Shown: one piece after another, positions 1 to 6,372 of the stretch
How the letters are laid out: each line of letters starts with the position of its first letter
Numbering within the stretch: position 1 is the stretch's first letter
Assembly (NCBI GenBank): GCA_023485185.1
Contig: JAMCZP010000077.1
Coordinates: forward strand, 1 to 7,631
Length of the DNA stretch: 7,631 nt
Source: Gammaproteobacteria bacterium
GTDB lineage: Bacteria; Pseudomonadota; Gammaproteobacteria; Pseudomonadales; Halomonadaceae
Direction of reading: 5' to 3'
Translations under genes and position numbers: made by a program
Notes under the pieces: model-generated
Seen by the model: only the letters and a program-made list of their open reading frames with translations
Told to the model about the DNA's origin: nothing
Databases searched by the model: none

Positions 1-330
1 AATCACCGAATAGAAACTTAATATTAGAAAAGCCGACGCCGCGCCCAGCCAGCCAATCGTTTCCCAAGCACGCGATGTGCGGTGAGTTTTGGTGAGATGG
101 CGCATACCCATAATCGGGCTTTGACGGCTGGTGCGCCCGAGCATAATTTCGGCAATTAAAATGGGGATGCCGACGGCAAATATCGTGAGCGCGTAGACCA
201 AAATAAAGGCACCACCGCCGTTTTCCCCGGTGAGATAAGGAAAGCGCCATAGATTACCCAAACCGACTGCGGAACCAACGGCGGCGAGAAGAAAGGTACC
301 TTTATGCGTCCAGACGTTGTGACCGCTCAT
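1..330 (-). CDS. Sodium-dependent transporter, NSS (SNF) family, N-terminal part
   Basis: The first 110 codons of a gene read leftward and cut by the window edge. The protein begins MSGHNVWTHKGTFLLAAVGS and carries the family hallmark: GSAVGLGNLWRFPYL at residues 19-33, followed by ENGGGAF at 36-42. In LeuT-type transporters this is the broken first transmembrane helix, where the Gly-Asn pair and neighbouring backbone bind sodium and substrate. A second membrane helix lies at about residues 41-62 and a third begins near 92. The family imports amino acids or related compounds with sodium at the inner membrane; the substrate cannot be told from this fragment. The ATG at 330 suits the usual short N-terminal tail, although no strong ribosome binding site precedes it. 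The gene is separate from typA, whose terminator lies between them. Family assignment is firm; completeness and substrate are unknown. Confidence 0.93.
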   Translation of the reverse strand, partial: MSGHNVWTHKGTFLLAAVGSAVGLGNLWRFPYLTGENGGGAFILVYALTIFAVGIPILIAEIMLGRTSRQSPIMGMRHLTKTHRTSRAWETIGWLGAASAFLILSFYSVI

Positions 331-548
331 GGGTAAGAGTGTCCATGGTTAAGTGCATGGATGGGGTAGGTATCCAAACACTTGTATGAATATAAGGATG
401 GCAGCGTTCCTGGGACGCGCTGAATTTAACTACTGTGCGATAGAATGCGCCGCCTTTCCAGCCTATTAGCGTTTAGGCTGCGTTTAGTAGTGCAACTTGG
501 CAGCGAAAGAGAGCAGCAGTGCTAGAGAAAAACAGCGCGCTAGCGCAC
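331..548. other. Intergenic region upstream of the NSS transporter gene
   Basis: No convincing coding sequence. It should hold the leftward promoter of the transporter gene, but no good -35/-10 pair stands out; a minus-strand TATATT-like stretch near 388-393 is the best -10. On the plus strand TAGAAT (442-447) resembles a -10 element without a clear -35. Inverted repeats present are AGCCTA/TAGGCT (461-466 with 475-480, 8-nt loop) and the perfect palindrome GCGCTAGCGC (537-546). Confidence 0.5.
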
Positions 549-576
549 AAAAAAAACCCGCTTGCGCGGGTTTTTT
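549..576 (-). terminator. Rho-independent terminator of typA (bidirectional)
   Basis: A perfect stem of CCCGC (557-561) and GCGGG (566-570) around a TTGC loop is flanked by A549-556 and T571-576. Read leftward it gives a GC-rich hairpin followed by eight U, 25 bases after the typA stop codon. Because T-runs lie on both sides it would also stop rightward transcription from 331-548. Confidence 0.93.
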
Positions 577-600
577 AGACAGCTAACTGCTTGGAGCGTA

Positions 601-2451
601 TTACTTCTTGCTAAAACGCTTGCGCTCGGTCTCTTTAAGCAGCTTTTTGCGCAGTCGGATATGCACTGGCGTGACTTCCACGAGCTCGTCGGAGTCGAGG
701 AACTCGATCGCCTGTTCCAGCGAGAACTTAACCGGCGGCGTTAGGACGATGTTCTCATCGTTGCCGGTAGAGCGCATGTTGTCGAGCTTCTTGCCCTTGG
801 TGGGGTTAACCACCATGTCGTTAGCGCGGTTGTTGATGCCGATCAACATGCCTTCGTACACTTCCGTGGCGTGATCGATAATCAGTTTGCCGCGCTCTTG
901 CAGCGCATACAGCGCGTAGGCAAGTGCTTTGCCGTCGACCATCGATACCAATACGCCGTTACGGCGCTCGATAGAGGCTTCAGGCTTCAGCGGGCCGTAG
1001 TGATCAAAACGGCTGGTCAGGATGCCGGTGCCCGAGGTCATGGTCAAAAACTGACCGCGGAAGCCGATCAAACCACGCGCAGGAATAATGAAGTCCAGGC
1101 GAACCCGTCCTTTACCATCCGGCAGCATGTTGGTCATCTCACCTTTACGGTAGCCAAGCTCTTCCATGATCGAGCCCTGGTGCTGCTCTTCACAGTCGAT
1201 GATGACTTCTTCGTAGGGCTCCTGCTTCTCGCCGTCGATTTCCTTAATGATAACTTCTGGGCGGCCAACAGCCAGTTCGAAGCCTTCACGACGCATGGTT
1301 TCGATCAGTACCGAAAGGTGTAACTCACCACGGCCAGACACTTTGAATTTCTCAGGGGTTTCGCCCTGCTCAACGCGCAGTGCCACGTTGTGAATCAGCT
1401 CTTGCTCAAGGCGATCCTTGATATTACGGCTGGTCACAAACTTGCCGTCTTTGCCCGCGAACGGAGAGTCATTGACCTGGAAGGTCATAGAAACTGTTGG
1501 CTCGTCGACGGAAAGCGGCGGTAGTGCTTCGACTCTAGCGGGATCGCACAGTGTGTCAGAGATCGACAGATCATCGATGCCTGTTACACAGACGATGTCG
1601 CCCGCCGTTGCTTCAGCCGTTTGTACGCGCTCAAGGCCCATATGGGTCATGACCTGACCGATTTTGCCTTTACGCACATTACCGTCAACGCCGATCACCG
1701 ATATCTGCTGATTCGGTTTGACTGCGCCACGCTTGATGCGCCCGAGGCCGATAACACCCACATAACTGTTGTAGTCCAGCGCGGAAATCTGCATCTGGAA
1801 TGGGCCATTGAGCTCAACCTGAGGCGGCTCAACGATATCGACGATGGCTTGGAACATGGGATCCATGTTGTCCGCCAGCTCTTCAGGATCCATACCGGCA
1901 ATACCGTTTAGGGCAGAGCAGTAAATGATCGGGAAATCGAGCTGCTCGTCGGAAGCGCCGAGGTTATCAAACAGATCAAAAATCTGATCGATAACCCAGT
2001 CAGGGCGTGCGCCGGGACGGTCAATTTTGTTGACCACCACAATTGGCTTCAGACCCTGGGCGAATGCCTTCTGGGTGACGAAGCGCGTTTGCGGCATCGG
2101 GCCATCAACGGCGTCTACCAGAAGTAGTACCGAATCGACCATCGACATGACGCGCTCAACTTCACCACCGAAGTCGGCGTGCCCAGGCGTATCAACAATG
2201 TTGATGTGGTAGTCATTGCCATGACTATCTTTCCATTGAATGGCCGTGTTTTTGGCCAAAATGGTAATACCACGCTCTTTTTCCTGGTCGTTTGAGTCCA
2301 TGATGCGCTCTTGACCTTCTGCTTTACGGTCAAGGGTGCCGGACTGGCTCAGGAGTTTGTCGACCAGAGTGGTTTTACCATGGTCAACGTGGGCTATGAT
2401 CGCGACGTTGCGCAGGTTGTTAACCGCGCTGGAGTTTTGCTGGTTTTGCAT
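601..2451 (-). CDS. typA: Ribosome-associated translational GTPase TypA/BipA
   Basis: A 616-residue translational GTPase of the EF-G/LepA type. All GTP-binding motifs are present: AHVDHGKTT (G1, residues 20-28), RGITI (G2, 60-64), DTPGH (G3, 87-91), NKID (G4, 141-144), then a CSAL (G5) segment. The beta-barrel domain, EF-G-like domains and the BipA-specific C-terminal domain follow, ending with the conserved DELVEVTP stretch and a basic tail. BipA binds 70S ribosomes and 50S precursors and supports ribosome assembly and growth under stress and cold; this is family knowledge. The ATG at 2451 was chosen because conservation begins a dozen residues later. An in-frame TTG at 2511 would add 20 residues unlike the family. 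The ribosome binding site is weak: the only purine run is AAGAG, about 12 bases upstream. The gene stands alone, divergent from birA. Confidence 0.97.
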   Translation of the reverse strand: MQNQQNSSAVNNLRNVAIIAHVDHGKTTLVDKLLSQSGTLDRKAEGQERIMDSNDQEKERGITILAKNTAIQWKDSHGNDYHINIVDTPGHADFGGEVERVMSMVDSVLLLVDAVDGPMPQTRFVTQKAFAQGLKPIVVVNKIDRPGARPDWVIDQIFDLFDNLGASDEQLDFPIIYCSALNGIAGMDPEELADNMDPMFQAIVDIVEPPQVELNGPFQMQISALDYNSYVGVIGLGRIKRGAVKPNQQISVIGVDGNVRKGKIGQVMTHMGLERVQTAEATAGDIVCVTGIDDLSISDTLCDPARVEALPPLSVDEPTVSMTFQVNDSPFAGKDGKFVTSRNIKDRLEQELIHNVALRVEQGETPEKFKVSGRGELHLSVLIETMRREGFELAVGRPEVIIKEIDGEKQEPYEEVIIDCEEQHQGSIMEELGYRKGEMTNMLPDGKGRVRLDFIIPARGLIGFRGQFLTMTSGTGILTSRFDHYGPLKPEASIERRNGVLVSMVDGKALAYALYALQERGKLIIDHATEVYEGMLIGINNRANDMVVNPTKGKKLDNMRSTGNDENIVLTPPVKFSLEQAIEFLDSDELVEVTPVHIRLRKKLLKETERKRFSKK

Positions 2452-2687
2452 GCTGAGAGAGAACTCTTGTGAACACCCGTTTGTCCACGGGTCGGAAAAT
2501 GCGGGTCGCAAGGGCTGGCAATTTGCCGACCATCTTGGCTCAGGGGCTTGCGTCCAATAGATATTCTACCATGTCGAAGGCTTCGCTGATATTACTGGAA
2601 CACTTATCGACCTTAGTCGCCCCAAGGAAAGTTTTCGCAGGGAACCTCCATCCGCTAGAATAGCGCTTTTCCCACTGGGGCAGGAGC
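2452..2687. promoter_or_regulatory. Divergent typA / birA promoter region
   Basis: This 236-bp gap separates typA (leftward) from birA (rightward). For typA a minus-strand TAGAAT lies at 2563-2568, with only a weak -35 (TATCAG, minus strand, 2586-2591) and an odd palindrome CGAAG-G-CTTCG (2575-2585) in the spacer. The typA leader would be about 105 nt and contains a hairpin, ACCCGT (2475-2480) with ACGGGT (2487-2492). For birA a plus-strand TAGAAT lies at 2656-2661, with a poor TTCGCA -35 at 2634-2639 (16-bp spacer). The positions are read from the sequence; promoter use is inferred. Confidence 0.5.
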
Positions 2688-3671
2688 ATGACCATCGGCA
2701 ACCTGATGCGTTTGTTAAGCGATGGCGAGGTTCACTCTGGCGAGCAGCTGGGTGAAGCGCTAGGTATTTCTCGTGCGGCGGTGTGGAAGCAGTTAAAGAA
2801 GCTGGAGGCGCTCGGGGTTGAGCTTGTCGCCGTTAAGGGGCGTGGCTATCGACTGGCGCAGCGCTTAGAGCCTTTAGAAGGTGCAAAAATCGTCGAACGT
2901 TTGCCCGCTCAGGCACGCCATCATCTTGCGCGTCTGTTTGTTGAGGACCAACTGCCTTCTAGTAATGAGTATCTGCGTCAGCGCTTTGAACAGGGCGCGG
3001 GACACGGCGAAGTGTGTCTGGTAGAACTGCAGACCGCAGGTCGTGGGCGGCGCGGTCGTGTATGGTCGACGCCCTGGGGGCAGAGCCTGATGCTCTCGTT
3101 GGGCTGGCGCTTTGAGTCGGGTGTTGCGGTGCTGGAAGGTTTGAGCTTAGCGGTGGGCGTGGTGGTTGCTCAAGTGCTTGAGCAGCACGGCGTGGCGCCT
3201 AAGCTCAAATGGCCAAACGATATTTTGCTTTCTGAGCAGGGTGATGAGTTGGGCAAGCTGGCCGGTATTCTTATCGAAGTTACCGGCGACGCGGCAGGCC
3301 CTTGCGAAGTGGTCATTGGCATGGGCATGAATTTGTGGCTCCCTGACGCTCAGCGTGCCGCCATTGATCAACCTGTCGCCGCGCTTTTCGAGCGGTTACC
3401 TGATTTATCACGCAATCAGCTAGCATCCGATGTGGTCGCGGGTTTGTTAGTCATGCTGGCTGATTTTGAGCGAGACGGTTTTAGTGCATGGCGTGATGCC
3501 TGGAATGAGCGTCATGCCTATGCTGGTCTGCCTATCCGCGTTATTCAAGGTCAGCAGACCAGCGATGCGATAGCGGGTGAAGTGGATGAGAGTGGTAACC
3601 TGTGGGTTGCCGTAAATGGTCACTCGCGACGCCTAGCCGGCGGTGAGATCAGCGTACGTAGGCGTTTATGA
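2688..3671 (+). CDS. birA: Bifunctional biotin-protein ligase / biotin operon repressor BirA
   Basis: A 327-residue protein with both BirA parts. Residues 1-60 form the winged helix-turn-helix (HSGEQLGEALGISRAAVWKQ at 16-35, wing with VKGRGYRL near 49-56), so it is the DNA-binding class that can repress biotin synthesis genes. The catalytic domain has the ATP/biotin loop GRGRRGR (118-124), KWPND (174-178, with the catalytic lysine) and LAGILIE (191-197). A small SH3-like C-terminal domain follows from about 280. It makes biotinyl-AMP and transfers biotin to the carrier lysine of acetyl-CoA carboxylase (AccB) in the cytoplasm. The ATG at 2688 aligns with known starts. An AGGAG (2682-2686) lies only one base before it, unusually close, so GGGG at 2677-2680 may serve instead. 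The stop overlaps the coaX start (ATGA), implying one transcript and coupled translation. Confidence 0.97.
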   Translation: MTIGNLMRLLSDGEVHSGEQLGEALGISRAAVWKQLKKLEALGVELVAVKGRGYRLAQRLEPLEGAKIVERLPAQARHHLARLFVEDQLPSSNEYLRQRFEQGAGHGEVCLVELQTAGRGRRGRVWSTPWGQSLMLSLGWRFESGVAVLEGLSLAVGVVVAQVLEQHGVAPKLKWPNDILLSEQGDELGKLAGILIEVTGDAAGPCEVVIGMGMNLWLPDAQRAAIDQPVAALFERLPDLSRNQLASDVVAGLLVMLADFERDGFSAWRDAWNERHAYAGLPIRVIQGQQTSDAIAGEVDESGNLWVAVNGHSRRLAGGEISVRRRL

Positions 3672-4507
3672 TTCTGGATCTTGATATCGGCAACACGCTT
3701 TCTAAGTGGCGGTTGAAAGATGCCGTCAGTAGTGAGATACGTTCGCGTGGCGCGGTATGGACTCGCGAAGAGTGGCGTCCTGGGGCAGATATACCCGATC
3801 TGGATGTGGTCGAAGCGGTGCGTATTTCAAGCGTTGCCAGGGCGGCAGTATTGGAAGAGACGGTCGCATTGCTGCGTAAACGTGTGCGGCATGTGCATGT
3901 GGCGCACTCCACGCATGAGGCACTGGGCGTGATTAACGGCTATGAGGAGCCGGGGCGCTTGGGGGTTGATCGCTGGATGGGAGCGCTGGCAGGCTACCAG
4001 TTAGCGGGCGGCTGCTGCGCAGTGGACTGCGGTAGCGCCATTACAATTGATTTTGTATTGCCCGGTGGTGCCCACCTGGGTGGTTTTATTATTCCCGGCT
4101 TGCGCCTGATGAAAGAGAGCTTAAAGCTCGGTACTCGCAATGTGGCCATTGATCCCGAGAGCGAAGCCGATGAATTGCTTGAGCCAGGGCGACGTACCGT
4201 GGACGCGGTTAATCACGGCATCTATATGGCCGCCGTTAGTGCGATTAATCGCATTTACAGCGAGGTGTGTGATCAGGAGAGCGTGGCGCTACCAATGCTG
4301 CTGACGGGTGGGGATGCCCGAGTAGTTTCGCGGGGGGTGCAGGTGCCTCATGCCGTGTGGCCGGATATGGTTTATGGCGGCTTAGAGGCGTGCTTTCCGA
4401 TGACCTTCGCTGAGCGTGCCGGAAAAATGTCCGGCGCGCCGCGAGTGCCAGAGCCTGTCTCGCTAGAAAAGATTCGCGCGGGACTTGCATTCTCAATGCT
4501 GCTTTGA
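3668..4507 (+). CDS. coaX: Type III pantothenate kinase
   Basis: Catalyses the first step of coenzyme A synthesis, ATP-dependent phosphorylation of pantothenate, in the cytoplasm. Type III (CoaX) enzymes belong to the ASKHA fold and are unrelated to CoaA. Visible motifs are the N-terminal phosphate loop DLDIGNT (4-10), GVDRW with the catalytic aspartate (99-103), DCGSAITID (120-128) and GGFIIPG (138-144), followed by a TGGDA segment (213-217). The family is usually about 245-260 residues; this protein has 279. The extra residues lie mostly after about 248, in a tail (ERAGKMSGAPRVPEPVSLEK) with no recognisable motif. The start overlaps the last codons of birA by four bases, so it is probably co-transcribed with birA and translated by re-initiation. 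This pairing is common in gammaproteobacteria. Confidence 0.95.
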   Translation: MILDLDIGNTLSKWRLKDAVSSEIRSRGAVWTREEWRPGADIPDLDVVEAVRISSVARAAVLEETVALLRKRVRHVHVAHSTHEALGVINGYEEPGRLGVDRWMGALAGYQLAGGCCAVDCGSAITIDFVLPGGAHLGGFIIPGLRLMKESLKLGTRNVAIDPESEADELLEPGRRTVDAVNHGIYMAAVSAINRIYSEVCDQESVALPMLLTGGDARVVSRGVQVPHAVWPDMVYGGLEACFPMTFAERAGKMSGAPRVPEPVSLEKIRAGLAFSMLL

Positions 4508-4619
4508 CAGAATGCAGCGCGTTCAAGGGCAAGGCGAAAGCGCTTTGCAATGCATCAAGTAATGCATCAAGTGTTGATAACTAAGCGTAAATAAAGACAC
4601 GTTTAAGCGATTATCAGTC
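4508..4619. other. Intergenic region upstream of the tRNA promoter
   Basis: No coding sequence or clear coaX terminator is seen. The stretch holds a palindrome AAAGCGCTTT (4537-4546) without a T-run, an exact 12-bp tandem repeat (4549-4572), and A/T-rich DNA at about 4573-4619 that could act as an upstream promoter element. Confidence 0.6.
4549..4572. repeat. 12-bp tandem duplication (AATGCATCAAGT x2)
   Basis: AATGCATCAAGT occurs at 4549-4560 and again at 4561-4572 with no mismatch or spacer. It ends about 47 bp upstream of the -35 box of the tRNA promoter. Confidence 0.9.
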
Positions 4620-4647
4620 TTGACACTTTCTTGAGGACTGGCATAAT
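4620..4647 (+). promoter_or_regulatory. Sigma70 promoter of the tRNA-Tyr-Gly-Thr operon
   Basis: A perfect -35 box TTGACA (4620-4625) and a CATAAT -10 box (4642-4647, 5 of 6) are 16 bp apart. The bases after the -10 box (ATGCCGCC) are GC-rich, the discriminator typical of stable-RNA promoters that respond to ppGpp. Transcription should start near 4654, only a few bases before tRNA-Tyr. A/T-rich DNA lies upstream. The boxes are seen; stringent control is inferred. Confidence 0.88.
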
Positions 4648-4660
4648 ATGCCGCCACGTT

Positions 4661-4744
<84 letters not shown>

Positions 4745-4853
4745 GAATTAAACGACATTGATCTAGGTCGGTGTTGTTGAATGAAAAGCCGGTAGCGGGC
4801 ATCGTCTACAAGGCGACGCAAAGCGCAGCGGATTGTCATTCAGGCAAGGTGCT
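4745..4853 (+). other. 109-nt spacer between tRNA-Tyr and tRNA-Gly
   Basis: No tRNA, open reading frame or T-run terminator is visible. Weak pairing is possible between CGTC and GACG around 4804-4817. It is presumably removed from the tRNA precursor during processing. Confidence 0.5.
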
Positions 4854-4927
4854 GCGGGCGTAGTTCAAAGGTAGAACCTCAGCCTTCCAAGCTGATGGTG
4901 CGGGTTCGATTCCCGCCGCCCGCTCCA
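4854..4927 (+). tRNA. tRNA-Gly (anticodon UCC)
   Basis: Acceptor GCGGGCG (4854-4860) pairs with CGCCCGC (4917-4923); T and an encoded CCA follow. D stem GTTC/GAAC, anticodon stem TCAGC/GCTGA with loop CTTCCAA, anticodon TCC at 4886-4888, and a GCGGG/CCCGC T stem. It corresponds to the UCC isoacceptor (glyT) found at this locus in E. coli. Confidence 0.97.
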
Positions 4928-4940
4928 GTTGTTGTGTTTG

Positions 4941-5015
4941 GCTCATGTAGCTCAGGGGTAGAGCACACCCTTGGTAAGGGTGAGGTCGACGGTTCAATTC
5001 CGTCCATGAGCTCCA
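4941..5015 (+). tRNA. tRNA-Thr (anticodon GGU)
   Basis: Acceptor GCTCATG (4941-4947) pairs with CATGAGC (5005-5011); T and an encoded CCA follow. D stem GCTC/GAGC, anticodon stem CACCC/GGGTG with loop TTGGTAA, anticodon GGT at 4973-4975, T stem GACGG/CCGTC. It follows tRNA-Gly by 13 nt and is the last gene of the operon. In E. coli the equivalent thrT directly precedes tufB; here a terminator follows instead. Confidence 0.97.
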
Positions 5016-5019
5016 TATT

Positions 5020-5056
5020 TTGCAAGAAGCAAGTTGCTGCTAAAAACTTGTTGCAA
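5020..5056 (+). repeat. Long interrupted inverted repeat after tRNA-Thr
   Basis: TTGCAA (5020-5025) and CAAGTT (5030-5035) pair in order with TTGCAA (5051-5056) and AACTTG (5045-5050). This gives 12 base pairs with a 4-nt bulge and a 9-nt loop. It begins 5 nt after the tRNA-Thr CCA. The stem is A/T-rich and followed by A, not T, so it is not itself a plus-strand terminator. Confidence 0.6.
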
Positions 5057-5068
5057 AAAAGAGTTGCG

Positions 5069-5095
5069 AAAAAGCGAGCGATGCTCGCTTTTTTT
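5069..5095 (+). terminator. Rho-independent terminator of the tRNA operon
   Basis: GCGAGC (5074-5079) pairs with GCTCGC (5083-5088) around GAT, extended by A69-73 with T89-95. Seven T follow the stem. It ends the tRNA-Tyr-Gly-Thr transcript 54 nt after tRNA-Thr and separates it from the tRNA-Trp-secE-nusG unit. Confidence 0.92.
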
Positions 5096-5146
5096 GTCTC
5101 TAATGTTCGGGCGCTTATTTCGTAGCTTCTGATCATTAAGAAGGGG

Positions 5147-5175
5147 TTGTCAGGAGCGGTTTTCTCCGCTACCAT
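5147..5175 (+). promoter_or_regulatory. Sigma70 promoter of tRNA-Trp-secE-nusG
   Basis: A TTGTCA -35 box (5147-5152, 5 of 6) and TACCAT -10 box (5170-5175, 4 of 6) lie 17 bp apart. A very GC-rich discriminator (GGCGCCCGC) follows, as in growth-rate-controlled promoters. Transcription should start near 5182, about 47 nt ahead of tRNA-Trp. It lies just after the upstream terminator, where a new promoter is needed. An inverted repeat AGCGG/CCGCT (5155-5159, 5166-5170) fills the spacer. Confidence 0.75.
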
Positions 5176-5194
5176 GGCGCCCGCTGTTGTGTAG

Positions 5195-5216
5195 GCGTAG
5201 TAAAGCGCGTTTACGC
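5195..5216 (+). other. Hairpin in the tRNA-Trp leader
   Basis: GTAAA (5200-5204) pairs with TTTAC (5210-5214), and GC (5195-5196) with GC (5215-5216), leaving a GTA bulge and a GCGCG loop. Alternatively GCGTA (5195-5199) pairs with TACGC (5212-5216). It ends 12 nt before the tRNA and may be a processing landmark. Confidence 0.4.
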
Positions 5217-5228
5217 ACATGACGATAC

Positions 5229-5301
<73 letters not shown>

Positions 5302-5304
<3 letters not shown>

Positions 5305-5320
5305 ACCTTCCCCAGGTTGG
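5302..5320 (+). repeat. Hairpin covering the tRNA-Trp 3' CCA
   Basis: CCAACCT (5302-5308), which starts with the encoded CCA of tRNA-Trp, pairs perfectly with AGGTTGG (5314-5320) around TCCCC. A loose T-rich stretch (TCTTTTTCC) follows after four bases. It could be a weak terminator or a processing structure. Confidence 0.55.
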
Positions 5321-5377
5321 TATGTCTTTTTCCAAAATTCTTTTATCGTTCGCCGCACCCTGAGGAGTCTCGTTTTT

Positions 5378-5761
5378 ATGAAGCCTGGTTCTGTAAAACA
5401 TGGCGCCGAGGTGCAACAGACGCGCCATGACGGGCTCAAATGGGCGGCGGTCGTAGCGCTGCTTGTCGTTGCTGTTGTTGGTAATACCTATTTCGCCGAT
5501 ATTGGCCTGCTCTACCGCGTGCTTGGAGTGGTGGTATTGTGTGTGATCGCAGGTTTGATCGCGCTGACCACTACTAAAGGCCGTGATTTAGTGGAGCTTG
5601 CCAGAAGCGCCAAGAAAGAGATTCAGCGCGTTGTATGGCCGACCCGTCCCGAAACTATTCAGACCACCGCCATTGTGCTGGTAGCTGTTTTGGTGGTTGG
5701 GCTGATGCTGTGGTTGATCGACACTCTTCTTGGCTGGGCAATGTCCGGCGTCATTGGTTAG
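5378..5761 (+). CDS. secE: Preprotein translocase subunit SecE
   Basis: A 127-residue inner-membrane protein, the same length as E. coli SecE. It has three membrane helices at about residues 20-37, 46-65 and 97-118. Between the second and third lies the conserved amphipathic cytoplasmic segment, including [19 protein letters not shown] (75-93); the VVWPTRPET core is diagnostic. SecE clamps SecY in the SecYEG channel and is needed for protein export. The ATG at 5378 has a TGAGGAGT ribosome binding site at 5361-5368. An in-frame reading upstream runs through tRNA-Trp and is rejected. It is followed by nusG with an 8-nt gap, and nusG's ribosome binding site overlaps the secE stop, so the two are an operon. 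Its expression is probably set by the promoter ahead of tRNA-Trp. Confidence 0.97.
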   Translation: MKPGSVKHGAEVQQTRHDGLKWAAVVALLVVAVVGNTYFADIGLLYRVLGVVVLCVIAGLIALTTTKGRDLVELARSAKKEIQRVVWPTRPETIQTTAIVLVAVLVVGLMLWLIDTLLGWAMSGVIG

Positions 5762-5769
5762 GAGTCTTC

Positions 5770-6303
5770 ATGTCCAAACGTTGGTACGTCGTTCACGCTT
5801 ATTCTGGTTTTGAGAAGCATGTCATGCGTTCACTGATTGAGCGTGTGAAAATGTATGGTATGGAAGATCGCTTCGGCGAGATTCTGGTGCCAACAGAAGA
5901 AGTCGTCGAAATGCGCGACGGCAAGCGTCGTAAGAGTGAGCGCAAATTCTATCCCGGCTATGTATTGGTCGAGATGGAGATGGCCGACGAAACATGGCAC
6001 CTCGTCAATGAGACGCCGCGTGTTATGGGCTTTATCGGCGGTACAAAAGAGAAGCCTGCACCAATTACTGCTCGCGAAGCAGATGCAATTCTGATGCGCG
6101 TAAAAGATGGCACTGATAAGCCGCGGCCTAAAACAATGTTTGAGCCGGGTCAGTCAGTGCGCGTTGTCGATGGGCCGTTTGCTGATTTTAATGGTGTCGT
6201 CGAAGAAGTGAATTATGAAAAGAGTCGCCTGCAGGTCAGCGTGCTGATCTTCGGGCGCTCTACGCCTGTTGAGTTGGAGTTCTCACAAGTTGAGAAAGAG
6301 TAA
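5770..6303 (+). CDS. nusG: Transcription termination/antitermination factor NusG
   Basis: A 177-residue protein. The NGN domain (about 1-115) starts with [13 protein letters not shown] (3-15) and includes [10 protein letters not shown] (60-69). The KOW domain follows at about 125-177, with [18 protein letters not shown] (125-142) and the end FSQVEKE. The NGN domain binds the RNA polymerase clamp and reduces pausing. The KOW domain contacts Rho or ribosomal protein uS10 (NusE), linking transcription to termination or translation. Length and domains match the family with no insertion. The ATG at 5770 has TAGGAG at 5759-5764 with 5-nt spacing. A longer in-frame reading from 5635 overlaps secE and lacks homology. 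It is the last gene of the tRNA-Trp-secE-nusG unit, but no terminator follows, so readthrough into rplK is expected. Confidence 0.98.
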   Translation: MSKRWYVVHAYSGFEKHVMRSLIERVKMYGMEDRFGEILVPTEEVVEMRDGKRRKSERKFYPGYVLVEMEMADETWHLVNETPRVMGFIGGTKEKPAPITAREADAILMRVKDGTDKPRPKTMFEPGQSVRVVDGPFADFNGVVEEVNYEKSRLQVSVLIFGRSTPVELEFSQVEKE

Positions 6304-6304
6304 G

Positions 6305-6332
6305 TTCACAGGCTGTAAAAAGTAAGCATATT
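6305..6332 (+). promoter_or_regulatory. Possible rplKA promoter
   Basis: TTCACA (6305-6310, 5 of 6) and CATATT (6327-6332, 4 of 6) are 16 bp apart. E. coli has a promoter (PL11) in the same nusG-rplK gap, which makes this plausible. The boxes are modest. Confidence 0.45.
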
Positions 6333-6340
6333 TGTTTCGT

Positions 6341-6366
6341 GCGAAGCGGCTTAGTGGTCGCTTCGC
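6341..6366 (+). other. Perfect 8-bp hairpin in the rplK leader
   Basis: GCGAAGCG (6341-6348) pairs exactly with CGCTTCGC (6359-6366) around a 10-nt loop. No T-run follows, so it is not an intrinsic terminator. It lies at the expected 5' end of a transcript from the promoter proposed at 6305-6332 and just ahead of the L1 site. Confidence 0.6.
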
Positions 6367-6372
6367 TAGGAC

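Noticed and set aside
871..1323. 150-codon plus-strand frame inside typA
   Set aside because: Shadow of the typA reading frame, whose protein is conserved along its whole length.
2452..2687. BirA operator in the divergent region, for self-control of birA
   Set aside because: No pair of inverted half-sites like the E. coli bio operator (TTGTAAACC-type arms) could be found.
4537..4548. Palindrome AAAGCGCTTT as a coaX terminator
   Set aside because: No T-run follows it and the foldable stem is short; coaX probably reads on toward the tRNA operon.
5635..5769. N-terminal extension of NusG overlapping secE
   Set aside because: NusG homology starts at [11 protein letters not shown], and the ATG at 5770 has its own ribosome binding site.
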